Of a stretch of 64,000 bases of DNA, positions 12,623 through 24,642 are shown in pieces. This DNA is from Condylostoma magnum. Its lineage: Eukaryota; Ciliophora; Heterotrichea; Heterotrichida; Condylostomatidae. The DNA is taken from NCBI GenBank assembly GCA_920105805.1, contig CAKKTI010000005.1:77499-141498 (forward strand). The letters are read 5' to 3'. A model generated the notes under the pieces. The model saw nothing but the letters and a program-made list of their open reading frames with translations. It made no database searches and was not told the origin of the DNA. The first letter of the stretch is position 1, and the number at the start of each line of letters is the position of its first letter. A program made the position numbers and the translations under genes.

Positions 12623-15600
12623 ATGCAACTGAGGTACTCTAGAAACTTGCAACCGGCAGTAGACGGTATGCAAAAGATATCAGCTTTGACGTGGAGCCCA
12701 AACTCAATGCGTCTAGCAGTATCCACTGCAGATCGTATAATTCATTTATATGACGACAACGGCGATAGAAAGGACAAATTCCCCACGCGCCCCTCTGAAA
12801 AGGGTTAAAAATCGTATGTTGTAAGAGGAATGGCCTTTTCCCCAGACAGTCTCAAACTTGCTATTGCCCAATCCGATAATATTGTCTTTGTGTATAAGCT
12901 AGGGCCTAATTGGGGAGACCGTAAGTCAATTTGCAATAAGTTCCCTCAAAGCTCCGCTATTACTTGCTTAACGTGGCCTAATGGAAGAGCTCATGATCTA
13001 GTATTTGGATTGGCTGAAGGGAAGGTGAAGGTGGGGTAATTAAGAACTAACAAAGCTGCAACTCTGTACTCCGCAGATTCCTATGTAGTGTCCTTAGCCA
13101 GCAGCTTGGACGGAGAATGCATAGTGTCCGGCCACCTCGATGGCAGTATATACAGATACTCTCTTGAGTCACATGCAACTTCAAAGATAGTCAGCCACTC
13201 TTCCGTTCCTTACTCTTTAGCATGGGGAGAGCACATCGTAGCGGCTGGTAATGATGGTAAAATAATTTTCTATACTGATGATGGCAACGTTTTCTAAAGA
13301 TACGATTATTCTAATGACTCAAAGGTAAAGGAATTCACTTGTGCTGCTATAAACCCAGTAGGGGACACTTTGGTAATGGGAAATTTTAACAGGTTTTATG
13401 TCTATACTTTTAACCCAAAACGACCACAATGGACTGAAACTACGGTAAAACATATAGAGAATCTTTATAGTATAACAGCCTTGTGCTGGAAACCAGATGG
13501 GGCTAAACTAGTATTGGGATCTTTGTGTGGATCTGTTGATGTGTTTGAAGCCTGTATGAGAAAGGCCAGGTACAAGGGTAAGTTTGAGTTTACTTATGTA
13601 TCGGCTAGCCAGGTAATTGTTAAAGAATTAGCTACTGGGACAAAGGTGGCAATTAGGTCGGAGTATGGGTGCGAGATCGTTAAGATTAACATATACCAAG
13701 ACAGGCATGTTATTGCACATACAACTGAAACTCTGTTATTGGGAGATTTGGAAACTAACGGGTTGAGTGAGATTTAATGGAGAGGCTCAGGCAATGAAAA
13801 ATTCGACTTCTCGAATCCTGGCATAGTAATGATTTTTAATGCTGGTGAACTGACTCTTATTGAGTATGGAAGCAATGAAATACTTGGAGTATGTCGCACT
13901 GAGTAGATGAGCCCCCATTTAATCTCTGCACGATTGAACTACTCCCGTGTAAAGTCACAAGATGATTATCACCTTGCTGTTAAAATAATAGCCTATTTAC
14001 TTGATCCTTAAACTATCTGTGTTCAGGACTTAAAGATTGGTAGTGCTATTGCTCATATTAATCATGATATAAGGATTGATTTTCTAGAGCTGAATCCAAG
14101 TGGAACCAAGCTTCTATTTAGAGATAAGCGTCGGTAACTTCATTTATTCAATATTCACTAATAAGTGCGCAGCACTTTACTTAATTACTGTAGTTATGTG
14201 CAGTGGGTTCCTAATAGTGATGTAGTTGTGGCCTAGTCCCGTAATAACCTAAATGTATGGTATAATATCGACGACCCTGATAAGGTAACCGTTTATAATA
14301 TAAAGGGTGAAGTTGAGGAAATAGAGCGTAATGCTAACGGTACGGAAGTAATAGTAAACGAGGGCATGTCAACAGCCTCCTATGCATTAGATCAACCTCT
14401 TATAGACTTCGGCTATGCTATAGAAAGTCGTGACTTAGAAAAAGCAGTTTCTATCCTTGAACCATTGGAAAACACTCCTGAATCAGAGGCTAACTGGAAG
14501 GCATTGGCATAGATAGCACTGGAAGACTAAAACTTATAAATAGCAGAGCAATGCTACGCATGTTTAGGCGATGTAGGTAAGGCGAGAATTCTGCATAAAA
14601 TAAACAAACTAGCAGTACGTTATCACTAAGAGACAGGATAAGACGGCACTCGTTCTTATATGGTCTAGGCTAAAATTGCAATGCTTGACAAAAAATTACA
14701 CCAAGCTGAGGCAATTTTGTTAGACTAGAATGAAGTGGAGGAGGCTATGGAGATGTATTAAGAGCTGCACAGGTGGGATGAGATTATAGCTATTGCTGAG
14801 AAGAGAAACCATCCAAGGTTGTCAGATCTAAAGGCAAACTACTTCTAATGGTTACTGCAAACTGGATAGGAAGAAAAGGCAGCAGAGGTAAAGGAAAGAG
14901 AAGGGGATTATCATGCTGCGATTAATTTGTTCTTAAAGGGACGATTGCCTGCTAGAGCGGCTGGGGTGTTTAATAGATATAATCTGGGAAATGCTCCTGA
15001 TGTAATGGAAAAGATATCTACGGCACTGTAAGCTTAAGATATGCATGAAAAGGCCGGTGAATTTTTCGAAAAGATGGACAACCCTGAGAGAGCCTTAGAA
15101 GCGTATGTAAAGGGTAATGCATACAGGAAAGCAGTTGATTTAGCTTAAAAGCATTTCAGACAACATGTGGATACTCTAGAAGAACAGTGGGGAGACTGGC
15201 TAGTCAGCTAGAAGTAAATGGATGCAGCTATAAATCATTTTGTTGATGCTAAGGCTTATAAAAAGGCAATAGAAGCAGCGATTTAGGCAAGATAATGGAA
15301 TAAGGCAATTCAGTTATTGGGAAGTCAACCCCCGGATGCATCTATGCCATATTATAAAATAATAGCAAAGCACTACGCTGATATAAGACAGCTAGAACAA
15401 GCTGAGAAGTTCTTCCTGAAAGCTGGAGCTACTTAAGAAGTATTTGAAATGTATACATCAAACAATAAGTGGGATTAAGCATATAAGTTTGCGTGCTAAC
15501 ATATGCAAGAAGGTGAAGTTACTATTCTATATACAAGATAAGCCTAAAAGCTAGAGTCTGAAGGACAATTAAAAGAAGCTGAAAGAATGTACTTAACTGT

Positions 15601-17827
15601 AAATGAACCAGATTTAGCTATTAATATGTACAAAAAGGCCGGGTAATACGAGCACATGATCCGCTTAGTTGCTAAGCATAGAAGGGAGCATTTAAGAGAT
15701 ACTTATATTTACCTAGGGCAGCTGCTAGAAGGTGAGTAAAGGTTTAAAGAAGCCGAGCATCATTTCTGTGAAGCTGGAGTATGGAACCTGGCTGTAGACA
15801 TGTACAGAAAAAACTCAAACTGGGAAGAAGCTCTAAGAGTAGCAAAGTCATTTGGAGGACCTAAAGAAATAGCTGAAGTGGCTAGAAAATGGGCAGAAAC
15901 TGAATCAGTGCGAGGTTAACAAGGGAGTTAACTACTCCTGCAGCAAGGTTTAGTAGAGGCAGCCTTAGAATACGAGGTAGAAAAGTAAAACTTTGACGAA
16001 GCATTCCGACTAGCTGAGGCCAACTGCAGGCATCGTCTCCCTGATGTACACTTAAGATATGCCTTGTTCCTAGAAGATGAAAATCGTTATAAAGAAGCAG
16101 AGGAGGAGTTTGTAAGAGCTGGAAAACCAGCAGAAGCTATAAATATGTATGAACACTAACAAGATTATGTATCAGCCCTCCGAATAGCTCGTTAATTTGA
16201 TGCTGCATCAGTCCCTAGAATATACTTGACTTAAGGTAAATACCACTTACAGCGTGGAGAGTACTAAAAGGCAGAGTATGCCTTTGTGAGTGCTAAAAAG
16301 CCCAGGGAAGCTATATAAGCGTATATGGATGCAGGTATGAAGGATGAAGCGTTGAGATTAGCAAGAGAACATGCACCAGATATGATTAATCTAGTTATGC
16401 AGATGAAGTCGAGTAAGGGAGGAGGTCAGGATGATATGCTACAGTCTGCCATGGTGTACGAGTAAAACAGAGATTATGTACGCGCAATTGACTGTTATTT
16501 GTCCCTGAATCCTTAAACTTTGAGCAATATAGACTAGTTGGAAGAGGCGTGGGAGAGAGCAGTGCAACTGGCTATGTCTTATGATAAGGAGAGGTGTCAG
16601 TAGATTGTGCTGAGTGTGAGCTAAAGGCTGATGGAAATATAAAGATATGAAGCAGCAGCTGAGATGTTTGCTGGTATTGGACAGTATGAAGATGCTCTGA
16701 AATGTTATATAAAAGGAGAAGATTTTGATAGGGCCTAGGAATTAGTGAATAGTGTAACCTCGTCTGATATTGCTAGTAGGTTAAAACAGATTTATGATCA
16801 GGAGTATAGGAATTGGTTGAGTAAAAGAAATGATACACAGGGTATAATGGGAATTGACCCGAACTCTGGACTAAATATGCTCGTTGAGCGAGGCGATTGG
16901 GAAGGAGCATTGTAGTAAGCTAGAAATACAGGTCCAGAGTATCTACAGTCTGTTTTAATGAAATACACACTAAAATTAACGGAAGAAGGGCATTTTGGTA
17001 ATGCTGTGAAAGTATTTACAAACTACGGATGTCCTCCTGACTAAGAGTTTTTCAAAATATACAAAACATTGTGTTTGGAAGTACTGGCAGAGTGTGCAGA
17101 TGAGGAAATATATGATCTCAGAATAATGCTTAGGAATCTACTTGAGAATTTCTATGATACAAGATCAGCAGTTTATAAAGAATTTGAGAAGTACTATAGA
17201 ATTTGCTAATTATGCTTCTTAAAACAGCAAACTAAGCAAAAGGGACAGCACTAGCTCTATACCAAAATATGCTTGTCACTACTAAGATACGCTGATTTGA
17301 TAAGAGCTGATAGGGCTTTCTACGAGGCAGGTGTGGCTTGCTAGGAGGAAGGGTGGGCTAATATGGCGTTTGTTCTACTGAACAGATATACTGAAATAGC
17401 AGATGCTATAGACGATCCTGACTCTGTTGGAAATCTGAATGATACTTCTGATTATGAAAACACTGATATTCCATGCGGTGATATTTCCTTACCTGAAAGT
17501 AATATTTTAACATAAACTCAAAGGGAACAATTAAGAGACTGGCTTTTACAGGTCTCAATGGATTAAAATGTATAACAATCTTTAAGCGTAAGGCACTGTG
17601 ATCGCTGCACTTAAGAAATATATGTAGGATGCTGTACTTGCCCATTCTGCAAATTTGAGTGGGACCCTTGCCTAGTAACCGGATTCCCTGTTTTGCCTAA
17701 TACTATGGTTTCATGCACGAATTGTTAAAGAGGGGCTAATAAGAATGACTGGAATACTTACTTAATAGGGAATTCCAGCTGTCCTTATTGTGGATCAATA
17801 CAGTCCTCTGGGTATTAGTTTAGTTAA
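12623..17827 (+). CDS. IFT172: Intraflagellar transport protein 172
   Basis: About 1,735 aa, close to metazoan IFT172 (about 1,750). The N-terminus aligns end to end ([38 protein letters not shown]) through the WD40 beta-propellers (residues 1-560). A long TPR-like helical repeat array follows with diagnostic stretches ([33 protein letters not shown]-type segments). A C-terminal Cys-rich zinc module is present ([26 protein letters not shown]). It is the largest IFT-B peripheral subunit and mediates anterograde-to-retrograde turnaround at the ciliary tip. Dozens of internal TAA/TAG read as Gln. The homologous C-terminus ends near SSGYQFSQFSF, so termination is placed at TAG 17816 or TAA 17825. 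Reading on to the next TGA (17979) would overlap the aminopeptidase start. Confidence 0.95.
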
Positions 17828-17873
17828 TTTTCTTTTGATCTTATATACAGCTTCTGTTGTGCTCCATTTTTAT

Positions 17874-19337
17874 ATGTTGTAGCTTCTTACACGTAGGTTT
17901 AGTCACACACCACTTAAAGTCACGTTATAGAAAGAAAATCATTAAACTGCTGTACTGCTAGCTGAGGCAGGGAAATCAAAGCCACGGTGGGCTAAACTGT
18001 CAGAAATATAATAGAATGATCTGGAGCAAGGCAAAGCTGCATGAAGCTACCCAAGAAACACATATGAAAGGTTGCTTACATTATATAATACTAATCGCTA
18101 TAATGAAAGTGCTTCTAAAGTAATAAAATCTGCTAACTAGGCCGTAACTAATCTAATATCCAAAAAAGTATCGAAAGCTGATATATATCTTCCAAAAAAC
18201 CTGAAATAAGATTTAATAGCAGTTTGGCTAAACACTGCAATACTTAAAAACTACAAATTCGACAGAAAAACAGTAAAAGAAGAAGATGAGTTTGACTAAT
18301 TACTTGAGCTAAATCTTGCAAGTGATCATTAAATAAACGATCAACTCCTTTAAAGAGTGCTACACAGTGCTAATTGCGCCATATACGCCCGTGACTTAGC
18401 CAATACCAGAGGATCTGAGGCGACTCCAAGCTACATTTTGAGAAAAGCAGAAGAGATTGCCTAAAATAACCCTTAAGTTGAGATATTGGTATACAAAGGC
18501 CAGCAACTGATTGACTAAGGTATGAATATGCTATACGCAGTTGGCTAAGGTGCGGAGGATGAGCCTATTTATATTTAACTGAAGTACAACAACTCAGATA
18601 CAGATAAAACTTTAGCCTTACTAGGAAAGGGTGTTACTTTTGACACAGGTGGAATTAATTTAAAACCAAGTGGCTATATAGAAAACATGTATTTAGATAA
18701 AGCAGGTGCTTGTGCTACTCTAGCTGCCTTTAAATGGGCAGTTGATACTAATTTCCCAATTAATGTACAGTGTAATCTAGTTCTAGCTGAGAATGCAATT
18801 GATGCTAAGTCTTATAAACCATCTGATATACTGCAATCGTTAAAAGGACTTACAGTGGAAATAGGTAACACTGATGCTGAGGGAAGGCTATGCCTTGCAG
18901 ACGCTATGACTTATATACAGTAAAACTCACAAGTAGATACTCTAATTGAACTATCAACTCTAACAGGCGCATGTCCTGTTGCTTTGGGTGAAGAAACTGC
19001 AGGAGTTTTTACTAATAATGATAAACTGGCTTAGTAGATTATTGAATCTGGGAAGTTTTATCAAGAGGATTATTGGTAATTGCCTATAAATAAGCATCAT
19101 AGGAAGGCTATTAAAGGATAAGTAGGTGATATTAATAATAGCGGGGGGAGATATGGAGGTGCGTCTACTGCAGCTGCGTTTTTGGAGAAATTTGTAGAAG
19201 AAAATGTAAACTGGGCTCATTTAGACATTGCAGGGCCAGCTATGAGCAAGAAGGCAAGAGCTCAGTTTAGTATGGGAGGCACTGGATTTGGCACACAGAC
19301 ATTAACAAGGTTGATGATGAAGCACTGGGACTCTTAG
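17874..19337 (+). CDS. M17 leucyl aminopeptidase family protein
   Basis: About 487 aa. Start at ATG 17874 gives a basic, mitochondrial-targeting-like N-terminus (MLQLLTRRFS); no later ATG precedes the conserved core. The catalytic domain carries the M17 metal and active-site motifs GKGVTFDTGGINLKPS, YLDKAGA and NTDAEGRLCLADAM, which supply the two-zinc ligands and the catalytic Lys and Arg. The family releases N-terminal residues from peptides as a hexamer. Stop set at TAG 19335; TAA 19356 is the alternative. Either leaves only 1-21 nt to the stop of the convergent phosphatase gene. Confidence 0.92.
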
Positions 19338-19358
19338 GTAGTAAATTTAGTTTATTAA

Positions 19359-20354
19359 TTATGGTAATGCTTTGTTAACTATATAAGAAGAGATCCAGTG
19401 CTCTAAGTACTTGTATAGGAACTCGTACTGGCTTACATTGGTTACCATTCCCCATCTTTGTTCCCTTAATTTACGTACAGTTTGAAAAATTGACACTTCT
19501 GCATTACTAGTGAAGCCCTTAGCTAGTTTTACAAGCTGGTTCTCAAGAGTAATCACACTGTTAAAAAGTGCTATAAGTGTTCCTGTTCGGCCAATTCCAG
19601 CACTACAGTGCACGATTTGCTTGCATTCTGGATAATACTAGTAAAACTTTTTTAACTAGTACAGGGTGTAATTAAGTATCTAGAAGTCGTATGCTAAATT
19701 AGGCACAGCTTAATCATGCCAATTAACCAATTAAAGATGGACAATATGTCGTTCTTACTATGTGTTTTTATTCTTCACATTAAATTTCCTATAAACTAAT
19801 GCATTGAATTTGATACTATACTTTATATTAGTAATTTTGAACTTTGATATTTTCATACTTTAATCAAGTTCAAGTGGAAAATACTCACAGCACTTAGGAG
19901 TGCCTTCTTCTATAAAATCACCAAGCATAACAATCATCCGAGAGTTCTGCTCCCATGTCATTTACCAAAAATTACTCATTGTACATGTTAGCGGCCCCTG
20001 GGTAGCTATAAAGAAATTCCTAAGACTAGGTAAAGGCCCGTCAATGAAATCAGCATTTATGTACTTCTCATCATTAAGCCTTACCATTGTATCCGTATAA
20101 GGTAGAATGTGGGAGTACCTATTATCCTCGTACGGATAGTTCCCAGATTGTATCAAATAGGATACATGGGATTTGGTCTCAGTAATTCTTTTTAGTAGAT
20201 TAAACTCTAGATTAAAGTCTCTAATCTCCGAGTACCTATACAGCTTAGAGTAGGGGATGGGAACTTCTAACAGTTTTAGTTCTTCGTACTTTTGTATAAA
20301 GCTAGCAGATATGTCTCTTGAAGGAAGGAGCCCATCCATCAGATTATGATCCAT
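19359..20354 (-). CDS. Classical protein tyrosine phosphatase
   Basis: 331 aa in one frame from ATG 20354 to TAA 19359. PTP domain features in order: the substrate pTyr-loop region (KYINADFIDGP), FIATQGP, the WPD-loop position and the P-loop HCSAGIGRTGT with catalytic Cys and Arg. The WPD loop reads NWHDQAVP: the catalytic Asp is kept but Pro is replaced by His. No membrane segment or targeting domain, so a cytosolic non-receptor PTP. Several Gln within the domain are TAA/TAG. Divergent from the dCache sensor gene (130 bp). Confidence 0.92.
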
Positions 20355-20484
20355 TGTTAATTTTTACTAATCTAATCAGAAACTGGTATAAAGATCATAT
20401 GATCAGAAAGTCTCGTCATCATGTATATACATCACGGATTGTCAGAAACAGTGTTATCATTAATCAAATAAGATCAAGTTATAA

Positions 20485-22113
20485 ATGGCATAGATAGTTA
20501 AAGTTTCTTATTTCAGTAAGTTGTTGGAGAGGTATAATAGACTAACATTGACTAAACAGTTACAGATCAGTATTACTGCTGCTACTGTTTGTTTAGCAGC
20601 TTTTTTAACGGTGATAGTCAAGTTAGAATTAGATTTTTTAGGAGATTTTGTATCTGATAGGACTTTTGAGGTTGTAGAAAATATGGAAACTAAGCATATG
20701 AAGGCTTTGGTAAGAGAATCTGCTTAGTATACGCAAATGAGATTGAATGATTATTACCTATAAGTACAGTTTTACTAGTAACTGCATTAAATTACTCTTA
20801 ACTAAGAAGATAAACAGATCAGTATCAAGTAAACTGGCATAATTATGCACGATGATATTCCCATTGATTATTTTGAAAATGGAGAAACACGAACTGACAG
20901 AACTGCTGTCTTTTTTACTAATTAAGCTAATATAAGTCCTGAAATTATGCAAAGAATGTAAGAACTTACGAGAATTGGGCAGGTATATAAAATTTATAGA
21001 AGATAAGGGTTTATTATAAATTATTCCGGTTATTTAGAAGGAAATTTGTTTCATTTTTACCCAGGATTCACCCTCAGTTCCAATAGTTACAACCCGCAAT
21101 CTAGACTTTGATTTTATCTGTCATAAGAGAACACAACGGGCATTAATTTCACAGGGCCGTATCCAGACTTCGAGACAGACGATTTTACCATTTCAGCATC
21201 AGCTGCAATTACTTAAAACGGAGAATTCATAGGCACTGTAGCTGTGGATTTGAACATAAGCTATCTGACAGAACTGCTTACAAAAGCAGAAGATTCTCTC
21301 AATATTCCAGGGACCGGGTTTATAATAATGCTCAGCAGAGATGGGATACTAGTAAATCATCCTCCATAATGGGAGAAGTTAGATCCTAATATCAGATTAT
21401 TTGATGAGCCGTTAACTGGAGTTAATGAAAATGTATGGAAATAGATAGAGGATATACAAAGTAGTGATAAAATAGACCTTGAGGATTAGAATAGTAATGC
21501 TTATATATGCTAGAAACAGGCTATATTTTATAGAGATAATACCCCTGCCTACTATTTATTAGGATGTAGTGATTTAAAGGCTATTTAATTAGAAAGTGAG
21601 GAGTTTGAGGATAATTATGCTTACTCTTATTTCCTTATATTTTGAGTTGTTATTGGAGTTGCTGGGCTCATGCTTTTAATTATTTTAGGTATTATTCATA
21701 TTACTGGGAGTATTTTGTCATCAAGTCTGAAAAATATACGGAAAGTTTTGATGTTGTTGGTGAAAAACTCTCATTTTCCTAACATAACCTAAAATCTTTA
21801 TTATGACGCACTTCTAAATAGCACTAAATGGATTAAAGGTGTTGCTAATTCAACAGAGCTAAAGATTCAACAATTTGAAATGAAAGAAATAAAATTTTCT
21901 GACTTTTAATGGGAAGATTATGATTTATCGAATGATTTTGATATAGATACTACAAGACCTCCAGAACAAGATTTGTTTTAGAATGATGAGCTTTCCCTTT
22001 ATCCTTTTAACAAGCTTAAGTTTAGTCCAAATAGCTTCAAAACTCTTTTCTCTAGGATGAATTATAAATAGTAGGTTTAATTAAATACTTAATATAAGAT
22101 TTTTACAGAGTGA
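20485..22113 (+). CDS. dCache-type two-TM membrane sensor
   Basis: From ATG 20485, about 542 aa. One membrane segment near residues 28-50 (ISITAATVCLAAFLTVIV), a roughly 320-residue extracellular region and a second segment near residue 380 (LIFWVVIGVAGLMLLIILG). The extracellular part has double-Cache features (FYPGFTLSSNSYNPQSR; TISASAAITQNGEFIGTVAV; GFIIMLSRDGILVNH). Such domains bind small extracellular ligands. The cytoplasmic tail (about 120 residues) shows no kinase, cyclase or methyl-accepting domain. The end is ambiguous (TAG 22069/22072, TAA 22078, TGA 22111); TGA chosen. Confidence 0.75.
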
Positions 22114-22210
22114 TTAAAATATTATGTATTTATAACTCAAATAATAAACATTTTATAGGGAAATTACTTATCTAACTATCTCTATAACTTCTTTCTTAAT
22201 TTCCATTTTA

Positions 22211-24193
22211 CTATTGTACTGGCACAAATGATTCTGCTAGGTTTATATCAAATGCATAAGACTTATCTTAAGTAAGGAACTATTTAAATCCTTCATGATA
22301 GTTTTTCTCATTCTTTATTATTCTAGCATATTATATCCCTTTTTCCATAACTACCTAAATTTTTACCTTTTCCATCTTATTCAGGAATCCAATTAAGTCA
22401 CTTACTCCATAATCACTCCAAATCACTTATTTGCAGCTTTAGATAATATTATCGAATTCTTATATAGGCATTTCTTAGTTGCCTTCAAGGCTTTGAATTA
22501 TAAATTCCTATAACTCCTCCTCACTTATTGGATTTCTTTAACTAATCATAGCATATGAATGGTTATTCTCTCTTACCTCAACTTCAACTCCGGGAATAGT
22601 CACCACTATATCTTTTAACTTAGCAAATCCAAGCTCCATTACATTAATTTTAGATCCTGTAATCTATTTTAGCCTTTTTGGCAGATTTGACATAGAAATT
22701 CCTTCCTCTCCAGATTCAATTATCAATTCTAGCATGGTTTCTTTTATTTGATTAATCTTTTATATCTTTTCCTGGTTAAAATCCTAGTTTATATAAGTAG
22801 AATTTAAAATTAGATGAGTCTTATAATATCTAGTAATATTTAGGCTTATAGATACCTATACTAAGCTACTCAGTAGGCCTAAAGAACACTTTCTTAATTA
22901 TTTTGTTCCAAAAAGCTTTAAAAACTGAGCACAGCCGTATCTTCCTCCAGGTATAGGACGTTTATCATTTTCTAGCTTTAGTCCTTCAATTGGTTTAAAG
23001 TAATCTTCCATGAAATACATAAATTCGTTCCAAATAGGAGTAGCTTATAAGTTCTAGTTTTTCCTGTTCTCATATGAAGTTCAGACGTCTCCTTTTAAAT
23101 AAACAGAAAACGAGGCTTTCTTGGTGATTGGATCAACTACGTCAAAGAACTAAAATTATGAGTTTTTTTATTGCTTCAGTTAAGTTATAATCTGTTTCCA
23201 GTTTTAAGGCTTTATATGGTAAAATTCTTTTATTCTATACAGTATATTACGCTCACTCGGGTACATTTCGTCTCTCTTAAAAGATCTTAGTATATTTTCT
23301 AAGCTTTACTCGTTAATTTAATCTACCTATAAGCTGTACAATGTGATATTTAAATTGACACCAAACCTTTTAAACGTTTTGGTGATTAAATTCTTCTCAC
23401 AAGCCTTATCTAAAATACTCTGAAACTCACTGTTATCAACTTAAGTTATCTTTGTAACATATTTGAAGATTTCATTAGCCTTACACATTATTTTCCCCTC
23501 TGCTGCTTTTGAGTTTATATATTACAGCAATAGCTCTTCATTATTTTAAGGAATGCTTTGGGCTTACTGAGCTCTCCCTGAACTTTCCGCTATGTTTTAG
23601 GCCAGGTCATTTAGCAGTCTAGGCCTAAAGGGCCATAACTCCTTAGCAATGAATATTACAAGTCCTGGAATCTTTTCTTAGACCTTGTGCAGATATTACA
23701 CATAATCTACATACTACTCAGAAACTAGTATCATTATTCCAACTCCTTCAGTCTCTAGAGAAATATCAATAGCCAGGGCTTCCTTTTCAAATAGGTTGTA
23801 TTTGTCAAAGTTAATAGGAGAGTACTCGGAGTATGCTCTAACAAAACTGATATTGTAAGTTTTTTCTATCTCTGAGATATGATGAGAAGCTGTTGAAAAA
23901 TCTTTAATTCCGCAAGAATCCAAGTCTAAAAATATTCCAGCACTTATTTATTGATATTATTTAGTCAAATAGTGCCCAAAGTGCTCAAATTAGCAATGCT
24001 AGCAAACTCCAGTTGAGCAAGTCTTGCAATTAAGTAGAGCTTGGTATTTGCAGGAACTGCATTTAGGAAGGACAACATGTTATTGCCGTCGACCTCTGCT
24101 GTGAATCAGTACACTGCAGTCTGGGCATAAGGCCTAATCACACTCTAGACAATACAGACAAGATATTACTATACTACACTCTTCGCAAATCAT
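22211..24193 (-). CDS. B-box / NYN-like / OST-HTH (LOTUS) protein
   Basis: 660 aa in one frame from ATG 24193 to TAG 22211. Residues 1-85 hold two B-box-like Cys/His zinc modules (MICEECSIVI, LECDQALCPDC, CQHCQFEHFGH). Residues about 95-215 resemble an NYN/PIN-like fold (AGIFLDLDSCGIKDF; later GIMILVSEQYVDYVQYLHKV), with the second acidic motif apparently lost. Residues about 485-555 form an OST-HTH/LOTUS winged helix (ISMSNLPKRLKQITG, LGFAKLKDIVVTIPGVEVEV). NYN plus LOTUS occurs in MARF1-type RNA-silencing proteins; the B-box addition is unusual. Role in RNA regulation is inferred. Its ATG lies 4 bp from that of the divergent neighbour. Confidence 0.7.
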
Positions 24194-24197
24194 TATA

Positions 24198-24611
24198 ATG
24201 GCTGAAATTATTCAAATAGTTTGATTATTTGTTTCGTATTGAAGTATTAGGAGTTTGGGTATTTTAGGAGTTTAGGCATCGCTTATGATCTGAATTAATA
24301 GAACTATGTGTTGCAAATTAAAATAGATAGCTATTGATTTTTAGGAGAGGGTAAATGATGAAGGGACTTTGATTGTCAGATCAAAACTTAAACCTGCTCA
24401 TAATTTGTTAGTTTGAAGGGATAGGATTGTTAAATAGATTGTAATACACCGTGCATTTGAAGTTATTTTTAATTTGGTTGTTAGATATTCAGTTATTATA
24501 GATTTTAATTGCTAAGAATTTGAAAAATTGTTGGCATTAATAAGAAAAAAAATATTTTATAGATCGAATCACTAGGATAATTACAGTATAATGTATATAT
24601 TATACAAGTGA
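24198..24611 (+). CDS. Small membrane-anchored hypothetical protein (137 aa)
   Basis: Frame from ATG 24198 to TGA 24609. An N-terminal hydrophobic helix (IIQIVWLFVSYW) is followed by a soluble alpha/beta-looking region (DEGTLIVRSKLKP, VIHRAFEVIFNLVVRYSVI). Several Trp are internal TGA. A later start at the in-frame ATG within the helix region is possible. Not recognised. Only 4 bp separate its ATG from that of the LOTUS gene, so the two must share a promoter or initiate inside each other's coding sequence. Confidence 0.55.
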
Positions 24612-24642
24612 CTTTCAATTAAATTGCAAACTCTATATTATT

